The notes beneath the pieces were generated by a model. The model ran no database searches and was not told the DNA's origin. It saw only the letters and a program-made list of their open reading frames with translations. From assembly GCA_946803715.1 (NCBI GenBank), contig CAMPET010000602.1:3315-13741 (forward strand): 10,427 nucleotides of DNA. Reading direction: 5' to 3'. A program made the position numbers and the translations under genes. Below, one piece after another: positions 1-6,324 of this stretch; within the stretch, counting starts at the first letter, position 1, and every line of letters starts with the position of its first letter. Origin of the DNA: Beroe ovata (lineage: Eukaryota > Ctenophora > Nuda > Beroida > Beroidae).

Positions 1-860
1 TCCTTAGCCCTCGACTCGTATTTGGGACTCACAGTACATTTTATAACTGAAGACTTTGTTAGAAAGATGTTGGTACTAAGATGCCTCCCATACAACGAAG
101 CACACACCGGAGAATCCATCAAAGGTAGAGTTGTATTTGTACTAGAGCATTGGGGGCTTCGGGTAGATAAACTACACTGCATTGTCACAGACACGGCAGC
201 GAACATGAAACGAGCTTTCACTGATATGGACTGGATATCTGGTTTCCTCCATGTCTTGGCACTAGTCGTCAAGCACTCAGTCTTTGAGCACAGCGGGGTT
301 AAGTTAGTCCTAAACAAAGTAAAGAAATTGATCATAAAACTACGAATTCCTGCAGGTAGATATAAATTAATTTTACACTGGCTATTGAAGAAATTTTTAT
401 GAACTTCATGGATAGACTAAACCCATTAACCGCTATGAATTCCATCAGATAAGCCCGGGAGACTGGGAATTAATCAACAAAATTCTGTCTTGAAGCCTAT
501 CTTCCTTACGACTAAAGCCTGCGAAGGAGATAATGTATCCGTGGGGGGGGGGTAATACCTGCGCTAAAGAAGTTGAGGTACCAAATCGAACACGTCCAGG
601 GTGAAGGGCTAAGAACACTGCAATCTGAAGTTCTAACACAGATAGATAGGTACTTAGCAGCTGTTTATTTCGTGGATTAACATATTCATGGTCACACTAT
701 CTTACTATCGTATTTTCTTACTATTCTTTGAACTTTCAGATACTTCGTGGACAAGTAGAGTATCGAAACAAGGAAGCACTATAGCCTCGCAACTCTCCTA
801 GATCCCAGATTCAAGCTCGCCGGTTTCACTAAGAAGGATAACGGCATACTAAAAAGGGAG

Positions 861-892
861 TAAGGGAGCTAATTAGTAAGGGAGCTAATTAT
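861..892. repeat. 16-bp tandem duplication
   Basis: Two copies of TAAGGGAGCTAATTA followed by G or T lie head to tail at 861-876 and 877-892. They directly follow the LDPRFK block of the transposase relic, whose frame stops at 861-863. This is a local slippage duplication that adds to the decay of the element. Confidence 0.85.
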
Positions 893-1089
893 TGGGTTAG
901 TACTTATAAACTTCTCTCAAGATATCAATTGAATGTAACTTTCTGGCAGTGTATTTACAGTCTAGTTACAGTGTTCAATTCTATTGAAGTCTTGACTCTT
1001 GATAATTTCAATTATAGACAGCACACACAATATCTCAATATGCATGATGGAAACTTGTACGACGATACGACGTGACATGTTAAATAAAG

Positions 1090-1434
1090 ATGGGTACAGA
1101 AATTAGAATACAATATCATGATTACAGCTACATTCTAAAACCATTTAATCATATTTTTCCCGACAGTGAGCTAGCAGATACTACACTCAACAGCACAGAG
1201 CAGGAATCAGTCACAGTTGCCTCTTCGGGACCCTCGACCAGCACTGACGGCTGGGCTACAGTCCTTGATGATGACTCAGCAAATTCATAAGATGAGGAAA
1301 CTAAAGAGCCAGCTAGATTGGAAGTCTTTCGGTACTTGAAAGAGAAACGTGCCGAGATACAAACTGACCCATTAGAGTATTGGAAGCTCAAACAAAATGG
1401 GTACCTAAAGCTGGCGAACCTAGCACGAGTCTAA
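1090..1434 (+). pseudogene. hAT transposase C-terminal part with dimerisation block and internal stop
   Basis: This is the longest intact stretch of the 3' half of the transposase relic. An open frame starting at the ATG at 1090 runs through a Ser/Thr-rich linker to TAA at 1288-1290. The same frame then continues without shift as DEETKEPARLEVFRYL and onward to a stop at 1432-1434. The segment after the stop is the hAT C-terminal dimerisation region, which in the family sits just before the protein's end, as here. The single stop between linker and dimerisation block is therefore a nonsense change in an older coding sequence and not a natural terminus. Confidence 0.8.
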
Positions 1435-1736
1435 CTAGTGATTCAGTTTTAATGGATTGTTATCATTGTTTAATGGATAGATGATATATTGGCGACTTGA
1501 TTTGGCTTTGTATATCAGAATATCTTTCATTGCTATATTATACCTACCAATCACTCATTGGCTTAGTACGGTGTCATTATGAGTATTCATGGTTTTATTC
1601 CTAAGCTTGGCAATCAGTTTTGACAATTCATATTTCTTCTTTATCAATCAAATAAGGATATTCAAACTGCATCACAATTTACTTGCGTTGACCATATTAC
1701 CTTCTATTCTGTTTACAGGTTTTAGGGAATCGTATC
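1435..1736. other. AT-rich spacer between hAT relic and unknown gene
   Basis: I see no gene here. The stretch is AT-rich and should contain the 3' end of the hAT element, but I could not identify its terminal inverted repeat because the 5' end is outside the window. The last bases (about 1695-1720) form a pyrimidine-rich run ending in TTTACAG, a good splice acceptor just before the ATG at 1737. An upstream exon of the next gene could therefore exist. Confidence 0.5.
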
Positions 1737-2602
1737 ATGGCAAAAACATCCCAGTCTGGCTCAAGAGGGAAAAATAGGGCTTCTAAATCTATCCGGGAAA
1801 AGGAGAAAAGAAAAACTGTCATCAAAAAACATCAGCAGGAAGGAAGAAGCTGACTGAATTGCAAAAACAGGAAAGATTGGAGAAGAAGGAACAATTTTTG
1901 GACTCATACACCAAGATTAACGGCTTCCTTGATAAGAAACAATTGTCTGTTACCCATCTGATGACGATTCTTGGCATTCCTGAGGTTTCCAGGAGCAAAA
2001 ATATGTTAAACAAGACTTCTAAGGAGGGAGATAAGTCTATGATCCCATCAGCATCTGTTGTTTCATGTTTTGAAAAAGCAAAGATTAATCCGGAAAAACT
2101 GAAATTGCCTGTTTCAGAGCAAGGTAATCCTCAGATGGTCGAAATCAAAGATGCTGTGGCGAACATGGAACCGCAGGGAAATCATCAAAACTTTCTGCCC
2201 TTTAAACCAAAGACAGGGCCAAAACCATTGCAAATTCCTTGGATTGTCAAAACGTATATGGCATTCAGAAGTGGGACCCTTGTAACACCAACGGAAAGGC
2301 GTGTGCTAGAGGAGCTAATCAAATCTGAACTTGAATTTTTATCAAGTATAGATCAGAAATTGGTGCCCGGAGATTTGTTGTTCAAGCTACAATCGAGTCC
2401 AAATGAGTTGCTCCGACTCTTGGAGTGTGTTTTGGAGCTTATCTCTTCTTCTGACCAGGACGATACTCCTACTCACAGTACTCAGATGACCGTATCAGGC
2501 AGTAGCTCTGATGAAGAACAAACTGGTACAAGCTCAAGTAGTTCTAACAAAAGCAGTGAAGACATTATAGTTGGGGAGACTGACTCAGATCCCGAGTCTT
2601 GA
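1737..2602 (+). CDS. Unrecognised Lys-rich protein with Ser/acidic tail, probable A-tract frameshift
   Basis: I do not recognise this protein. The best start is the ATG at 1737 (MAKTSQSGSRGKNRAS), 17 bases after a TTTACAG acceptor. That frame ends at a TGA at 1851-1853. The main frame, open to TGA at 2600-2602, has no ATG of its own near its beginning. Both frames are Lys/Arg-rich and read smoothly into each other if the A6 run at 1824-1829 lost one base, so this is either a sequencing error or a one-base disabling deletion. Visible parts are a basic, probably helical N-terminus (KKLTELQKQERLEKKEQF), a middle region with a Pro-rich PFKPKTGPKPLQIPW stretch, a Leu-rich helical segment (LLRLLECVLELI) and a C-terminal tail of Ser, Asp and Glu. 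There is no signal peptide or membrane segment. It could be a host nuclear protein or an accessory ORF of a mobile element; the sequence does not decide. Confidence 0.55.
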
Positions 2603-2810
2603 GCATGTCATTCAAGGGGCGTGATCTTCTTTTTCATCTGGTAACAACGTAGGTATAACGATTTTTCGTTTTGTAATGTAATTTATTATTCATCTTGGTA
2701 TTGTTTGTTTTTCAGAATTGTTTTGTTAATGTTTATTTAAATTGTTCAATAAGTAAAAGACTATTTGTTTGAATGAAAACTTTTATTTTATTTTGAATAA
2801 AAAGTTTTAA
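2603..2810 (+). promoter_or_regulatory. AT-rich 3' region with poly(A) signal AATAAA
   Basis: About 200 bases of AT-rich, T-run-rich DNA follow the stop codon at 2602, as expected for a 3' untranslated region. AATAAA is at 2796-2801, inside a short inverted repeat (AAAACTTTT at 2776-2784 against AAAAGTTTT at 2800-2808). The left part contains TTTTATTTTATTTT, which reads as AATAAA-like signals on the other strand, so the hairpin could end transcripts from both sides. Assignment as the 3' end of the 1737-2602 gene is inference. Confidence 0.5.
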
Positions 2811-2853
2811 TTTACTATGTTACCCACAGTAATAATGAGGAATTAATCTGATA

Positions 2854-2879
2854 ACTCCGAACAATGAATTATTCGGAGT
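2854..2879. repeat. Short inverted repeat (8-bp arms)
   Basis: ACTCCGAA (2854-2861) and TTCGGAGT (2872-2879) are perfect reverse complements separated by 10 bases. It is a small hairpin in non-coding AT-rich DNA with no function visible. Confidence 0.7.
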
Positions 2880-2939
2880 GACAAACATATAACATTTGGT
2901 ATTTTTCAGACGAGAATTAAATAAAGAATGGTATTGTTG

Positions 2940-3031
2940 GGGAGGGGTCACGTTTCTTGATTTTCATTGCTTGTATTTGTGATTTCATTGATCAATTGAT
3001 GACTCTGACTAAGAAAATTGGGACCCCTCCC
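2940..3031. repeat. Inverted repeat with GC-rich 10-bp arms
   Basis: GGGAGGGGTC (2940-2949) and GACCCCTCCC (3022-3031) are perfect reverse complements. Inside them, GTTTCTT (about 2952-2958) and AAGAAA (about 3011-3016) also pair, so the fold extends inward with a few unpaired bases. The 92-bp unit stands out from AT-rich surroundings. It may be a small foldback or MITE-like remnant; I see no clear target-site duplication. Confidence 0.6.
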
Positions 3032-3670
3032 TAAGAAAACCAACTTTATTGCTGATGTAATTTATATTCAATTTAGGAGAAAACAAATAGGGCGGACGAT
3101 GTGGTTACCCTTTTATCTTGACTGGATGAGATTTTTAAAATTCGAATTTTATTGTTTGTACTGCTTTTCATATGTTTGACATATATGATTTTTACCGTTT
3201 CACTTGCCTTTGATAACAATTCATACAATTTCCTTAATATGAGATAATTGACAATTTGTGTTATTCATTGAATACAGAAAAAAAAACATTGTAACCCTTT
3301 GACTTCCAGCATGTCATTAGAAGATTGTTACCTGCTTTGGAATCTGTGGAACCTCGAACTGTCTGACTGATTGGTATGGACATATGATCGCAAGAAAAGT
3401 GTTGTTTGTGAGGCACTTTGGGACCCTCATCACTCCCAACGCTTGTTTCTTTGCATGTGTGGTTTTTGGTGCGATCTTAATGAAACTGTAAGCTTATCGT
3501 GGTAGTGTAGACACGCACTTGATCGTGATAAATGCCAAGTTTTTGTGTTCACTTTAGAATCACTTTTTTAACGCCTCATAATGATTATCATCAATGTTAA
3601 AGTCTCAATTTCAACAAGAAACATCTTCTGAAGTCGAACAAAGATAGTTTATGTCGGAATATTCTAAGTT
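3032..3670. other. Non-coding stretch, nothing recognised
   Basis: This region is AT-rich with short T and A runs and many stops in all frames. I see no convincing exon, RNA gene or repeat of note. A short open stretch near 3380-3480 has Cys and Trp codons but no family resemblance that I can defend. Confidence 0.5.
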
Positions 3671-3673
3671 AAT

Positions 3674-3757
3674 TCTAGGGCCATTTAGGGCCATGGAACA
3701 CACCAAAAAGGCAAAATAGCCCCAGAATCGTGTGGCCCTATATGGCCTAAAATGGCG
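3674..3757. repeat. Imperfect inverted repeat around GGGCCAT-type words
   Basis: The left part carries TAGGGCCATTTAGGGCCAT (about 3677-3695). The right part carries TGGCCCTATATGGCCTAAAATGG (about 3733-3755), which is approximately its reverse complement. The left arm is also an internal direct repeat of GGGCCAT. This looks like a small decayed foldback sequence; boundaries are approximate. Confidence 0.45.
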
Positions 3758-3951
3758 TTGCCCCCCCTATAATATACGGGGCACGGGCATCAGGATACAA
3801 AACCAACTTTTCACCAGTTGCGGAAGAATGGGTGTCCCCCAACTCTAAGATCTTACCAGAGCCCGAAGTTAGGATCGGAACTCTAGAAGATGCATGTGCT
3901 GAATCTTCAGATATCGTTATTGACCTACCTGAATCGGTATATGGCGAGTAG
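3751..3951 (+). other. Open frame without ATG, acidic C-terminus; doubtful
   Basis: A 66-codon open stretch follows a TAA at 3748-3750 and ends with TAG at 3949-3951. The last part reads like protein (SKILPEPEVRIGTLEDACAE then DIVIDLPESVYGE), but there is no start codon, no clear splice acceptor and no recognised family. It could be a terminal exon, a transposon fragment or chance. I list it only because its composition differs from the surrounding non-coding DNA. Confidence 0.2.
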
Positions 3952-4209
3952 TGAGAGGGGGGTGACGGATGCAGCTGAACCGAGCAGCAGTGAGACAGTG
4001 TTATGATGGTGATGCATTTTGAACCACAATATCATGCTGTCAGTATCTTTGTTCAGTGGATTCTAGATATTTTTAATCTGACAATTACAATTCAGATTTG
4101 TTTCATTTTCTTCAAAAATTTGCTTAACTCCTTAGTGAAATCCCCGGCTATGCCTCCGTAGATTTAGAAATTTTGGCCGGGGCCCCGGTCGAGCACTGCA
4201 GGGTACTGA
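3952..4209. other. Non-coding stretch with GC-rich palindrome
   Basis: No gene is seen here. Near 4173-4187 lies GGCCGGGGCCCCGG, a GC-rich palindrome, and CCCCGGC at about 4142-4148 can pair with GCCGGGG at about 4175-4181. The sequence GAGCACTGC that follows recurs inside the foldback element at 4435-4613, so this may be a decayed relative of that element. Confidence 0.4.
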
Positions 4210-4313
4210 ACTATGGGAACTAGATCATGGGGGAGTCTGTATTCTGGTTTTACCCCTGTAAAACCAGAATACAGTATTCGACATTTGTTTCCATATCTAG
4301 CATGGACCATGGT
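4210..4313. repeat. Imperfect hairpin of about 104 bases with perfect 17-bp tip stem
   Basis: The core is a perfect 17-bp inverted repeat: 4237-4253 pairs with 4258-4274 around a four-base loop, CCCT. Outside it, CTAGATCATGG (4220-4230) pairs with CCATATCTAG (4291-4300) with one bulge. Further out, ACTATGG (4210-4216) pairs with CCATGGT (4307-4313) with one G-U pair. The three stems are nested and co-axial, so the whole region folds back as RNA or as a cruciform. An open frame at 4213-4401 across it is a by-product of the palindrome. It is either a small foldback element or a structured RNA. Confidence 0.65.
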
Positions 4314-4434
4314 ATCGCTTTGCAATAAGGTGGTTGTGTTCTATAGGTTGTGGACTGGTGTATTGGTTCATGAAGAATTAGCTGTGCAATGTGCATACTG
4401 AATACACTTTACTATACATTATATACTATACATC

Positions 4435-4613
4435 AGGGCGCTGGCAAGCGCCCGCAGCCACGGAAAGAAAATGGGCGTGGTCCCGGCCCGTAGGGCCGGG
4501 AGCACTGCCCGAGGCCCGAAGGGCCGAGGGCAGTGCTGGTTTGAAGTGATACGAACTCCCAAAGCAGTGGTGAAGTCATTCAGCGTTTTTTCAAAAACGC
4601 GCTTGCCAGCCCT
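4435..4613. mobile_element. GC-rich foldback element with terminal inverted repeats (MITE-like)
   Basis: The ends are AGGGCGCTGGCAAGCGC (4435-4451) and GCGCTTGCCAGCCCT (4599-4613). They are reverse complements except for a two-base CG absent from the right end. Inside is a chain of hairpins: GGGCGCT/AGCGCCC (4436-4442, 4447-4453); TCCCGGCCC/GGGCCGGGA (4481-4489, 4493-4501); AGCACTGCCC/GGGCAGTGCT (4501-4510, 4528-4537), with an inner GGCCC/GGGCC stem; and GCGTTTTT/AAAAACGC (4583-4590, 4593-4600). The unit is about 180 bp, far more GC-rich than its flanks and codes for nothing, so it looks like a non-autonomous DNA element. Target-site duplications are not clear in the AT-rich flanks, so the superfamily is open. 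Confidence 0.65.
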
Positions 4614-4917
4614 AATATATAAAAATCTACCAAATCGCCAAAATCGCGATTTTCACGCTATTATTAAACCATGTTAACGAAGTCTGTTCACCTTGAAAAT
4701 TTGTACAGCTCGTCNACTGTGTTTTGTGTATACTATAGACTTCACACTCGAGACTATATACTGTATAGTGTAACACAGCGTATAGCTACATTTCCCTATT
4801 CACTATGAATCAGAAATTTTACGAAATCAGCTATCATTATTCTGTATCATACCACATTTCACTGAACAGTCTCACACTGTGAGTGTACAGTGTATAGCAG
4901 TGTACCTTCAATGTAAG
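4614..4917. other. Non-coding stretch with small palindromes and an N
   Basis: No gene is seen. The stretch has an unresolved base at 4715 and small palindromic words such as ACTATA/TATAGT (about 4752-4768) and CTCACACTGTGAG (about 4871-4883). These belong to a CACTGT/TATAGT-rich sequence type that recurs near 5440 and 10000. Confidence 0.45.
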
Positions 4918-5006
4918 ACTCTATACACAGGGGATGCATATATCCACTATCATAAAATGTGTAATTCCATGATAATACCCCATTGCTTATTCAACAATCA
5001 GCATCC
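4918..5006. repeat. Diverged direct repeat, copy 1
   Basis: This segment aligns with 5448-5537. Shared words include TATCCACTATCAT, AATGTGTA, CCCCATTGCTTAT and CAACA, with small indels, and by eye about four bases in five agree. The copies are in the same orientation about 530 bp apart and flank the tRNA-like relic. They are probably two members of an interspersed repeat family or an old tandem duplication. Confidence 0.7.
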
Positions 5007-5279
5007 ACCTTAGTTTTCAAACCGTTAGGTACTCAGTCTCTCGAATACCAATAAAAGCACCAATTTGACTCACAGATCTTTGATGGCAAACAACCCTGTA
5101 TTTCTCAGGCAGTCAATATCGACACTTTCTTGTATTCCACTGTTCAAATGCCATATCTGATCAGTAGATGAGGAAAACTTAGCCAATTTTTTAATTCTGG
5201 TCCGTTTTCTCACCGAGAAATGGCAAACTGTTTCTACCAATAATAACCGTAATAAATTCATTTCGTCCAGCAGGCACTT

Positions 5280-5343
5280 AGCGTGATGGTATAGTCACTG
5301 TACTCTATATCGGATCACCCGGGTTCGATTCCCTGCGACGATA
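5280..5343 (+). pseudogene. tRNA-like relic or head of a tRNA-derived SINE
   Basis: The segment TGATGGTATAGTCACTGTAC (5285-5304) resembles the D-arm and A box of Asp/Glu/Gly-type tRNAs, with GTAT and GTAC able to pair. GGTTCGATTCC (5322-5332) is a good B box and T-loop. The trailing TGCGACGA would be the 3' acceptor strand, but the 5' side does not match it well and the anticodon arm cannot be paired convincingly. The T stem has one mismatch. It is therefore not a working tRNA; a pseudogene or the pol III promoter part of a SINE fits better. No poly(A) tail or clear SINE body follows. Confidence 0.5.
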
Positions 5344-5447
5344 GATTTTTCCTTCATTTTGAATTTTGCAACACTGAATGTCTAGGGCTCATCGGCTAAC
5401 TTCACAGAACAGTTTTCACGGTGATAAGTGCACATTTTACACTGCAC

Positions 5448-5537
5448 ACTCTACACAGGGATCTATACTATCAGTATCCACTATCATAGAATGTGTAGTT
5501 TCGCTATGAAACCCCATTGCTTATCCAACATTCATCC
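5448..5537. repeat. Diverged direct repeat, copy 2
   Basis: Same orientation and sequence type as 4918-5006. Relative to copy 1 it gains a few bases (CTATCAG before TATCCACTATCAT) and loses others. Open frames that cross it on the + strand are probably spurious. Confidence 0.7.
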
Positions 5538-5576
5538 TATCGTTCATTTAACAAATGTTTCAATAGTTCATCACAT

Positions 5577-5615
5577 CCTCACTCGATCAATCACTCGATC
5601 CTCACTCGATCAATC
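5577..5615. repeat. Short tandem repeat, 23-bp period
   Basis: CCTCACTCGATCAATC occurs at 5577-5592 and again at 5600-5615, with ACTCGAT between. The second copy runs directly into the N at 5616. Copy number may be collapsed at this point in the assembly. Confidence 0.8.
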
Positions 5616-5689
5616 NGCTTGTGTTTCAATCATCAGATTATAGCATTACTGCTACATGAGAATGATGACAACCCAGTACACACGTGCAG

Positions 5690-5794
5690 GGTCGGATTGC
5701 GGAGTCTACTTCTCCAAATGTTCCCTGGCGGAAGCAAACTGCGAGCAGGATTCTGACATCCAGATATTTAGGAACAATTACTGCCCCACCTTTT
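5690..5794 (+). CDS. Exon: C-terminal half of a Kazal-like domain
   Basis: The exon starts after ACGTGCAG (AG at 5688-5689) with two bases of a split codon. It reads (G)SDCGVYFSKCSLAEANC (Cys codons at 5698, 5719 and 5740), then a polar stretch DSDIQIF and a last Cys codon at 5782. The spacing C-x(2)-Y-x(3)-C-x-L-x(2)-A-x-C and the following Ile and Cys are the second half of the Kazal/follistatin-like fold. The first half, with its two N-terminal cysteines, must be on an upstream exon that I did not find. The donor is GTTAGT at 5795, with a weak T at position -1. The leftover single base matches the two-base start of the next exon. A TAG follows at 5797 if the intron is not removed. Confidence 0.75.
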
Positions 5795-5895
5795 GTTAGT
5801 ATAACTTCTTGTTCCGTGCATCTATCAATTTCTTCAATATTATCATCTCACAAACTACAACCCAATTAACGCCAAATTAACACAATTGTCTCCAG

Positions 5896-6016
5896 CACTC
5901 CCTCTCTATGGCTACGAGGCTTCGGAAACTGAAGTTGTCGCGTTTGGCACCGAGATTCAACTTCTCTGTTATGGAACCCCACACGGTGAAAATCCAGGAC
6001 CAATACCGGTTATAAC
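5896..6016 (+). CDS. Exon: N-terminal half of an Ig-like domain
   Basis: The exon starts after TTGTCTCCAG (5895) with two bases completing a Ser codon and ends at the GTGAGT donor at 6017. It encodes LPLYGYEASETEVVAFGTEI followed by a QLLCYGTP stretch, with the B-strand cysteine codon at 5967-5969 in the usual V-x(2)-G-x(2)-I-x-L-x-C pattern of I-set and C2-type Ig domains. The next exon supplies the C-strand Trp and the second cysteine. The Kazal-then-Ig order over two adjacent exons is the order known from IGFBP7 and KAZALD1. Confidence 0.8.
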
Positions 6017-6155
6017 GTGAGTGCTACACGTGTCGCGTGAGTGTTACACGTGACGACATAACAGCGCGTGATACTATATCAACGCGTGAGTAACTAACAT
6101 CAGCTACGCTTGGTAGCAACGCGTGAGTTCAGCATAACGCGTTACATTTTCTCAG
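6017..6155 (+). other. Short intron with repeated GTGAGT and CACGTG words
   Basis: This 139-bp intron lies within the Ig domain. Besides the donor at 6017, GTGAGT recurs at 6037, 6086 and 6123, each in an xCGTGAGT context. CACGTG is at 6027-6032 and 6047-6052, and ACGCGT at 6082-6087, 6119-6124 and 6137-6142. The repeated unit is roughly CGTGAGTG(n)TACACGTG. It ends in a pyrimidine-rich TTTTCTCAG acceptor. Confidence 0.8.
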
Positions 6156-6324
6156 TTGGTATAACGAGTTTGACGAGGTAGTCGGTTATGGAGAGGTTTT
6201 CACGATGCGAGTGCGAGGAAATACGATGCTAACGTGCGTCGGTACCCACTGTCCGGCTTCACAACTACAGAAACACGACACCCACATCAAGACATTCGAC
6301 ATCGTAGTCGAGGACTTCCTTACG
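6156..6324 (+). CDS. Exon: C-terminal half of the Ig-like domain
   Basis: The exon begins one base before the invariant Ig Trp (TGG at 6157, reading T-WYNEFDEVVGYGEVF) and continues with MRVRGNTMLTCVGTHC, where the F-strand cysteine codon is at 6235-6237. It closes with a G-strand-like HIKTFDIVVEDF. The distance between the two Ig cysteines is within the normal range. An extra Cys (CVGTHC) close to the F-strand cysteine could pair outside the core disulphide. The donor is ACG|GTAATT at 6325, phase 0, matching the phase 0 start of the next exon. Confidence 0.82.

Larger units (their letters stand above)
1..1434 (+). pseudogene. hAT-family transposase, decayed (5' end outside window)
   Basis: This is a relic of a hAT (Ac/ZBED-like) DNA transposase, the enzyme that cuts and pastes its element. 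The frame is open from base 1, so the N-terminus lies outside the window. Blocks seen in order are: a DSYLGLTVHFI-type strand and a CIVTDTAANM block (about 178-207), the region known in this family to hold a catalytic aspartate; GDWELINKILS (458-490); LKPIFLTTKACEGDNVSV (490-543); a helix with VIPALKKL (552-680); SLATLLDPRFKLAGF (783-827); and the C-terminal dimerisation block with EVFRYLKEKRAEI and TDPLEYWK (about 1321-1389). The frame changes between blocks (frames 1, 2, 1, 3), a run of ten G breaks it at 543-552, and an in-frame TAA lies at 1288-1290. It cannot make an intact transposase. The family call is secure from the LDPRFK and DPLEYWK blocks; the subfamily is inference. Confidence 0.9.
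5344..5689. other. Non-coding stretch upstream of the Kazal exon
   Basis: I see no exon here. It contains copy 2 of the direct repeat, a 23-bp tandem repeat ending at an N (5616), and finally the acceptor region of the Kazal exon (GTACACACGTGCAG ending at 5689). The missing first half of the Kazal domain should be encoded upstream of 5690; I could not find it, and the N at 5616 may mark lost sequence. Confidence 0.45.

Noticed and set aside
3380-3500. Short open stretch with Cys and Trp codons
   Set aside because: It is flanked by stops, has no splice signals that fit neighbours and no family resemblance that I could defend.
4471-4677. Open frame within the GC-rich foldback element
   Set aside because: The coding look comes from the hairpin sequence, and the Arg/Gly-rich translation matches no protein.
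4700-4714. TTGTACAGCTCGTC before the N resembles the reverse complement of the end of the EGFP gene
   Set aside because: The match is only about 14 bases and ends at an N, and nothing else from a vector or reporter is nearby. Most likely chance.
5070-5261. Minus-strand open frame of 63 codons
   Set aside because: It has no recognisable domain and no neighbouring exons, and it lies in a repeat-rich non-coding block.
5577-5615. Possible CRISPR-like repeat array
   Set aside because: There are only two repeat copies with a 7-base spacer, in a eukaryotic context. It is a simple tandem repeat.
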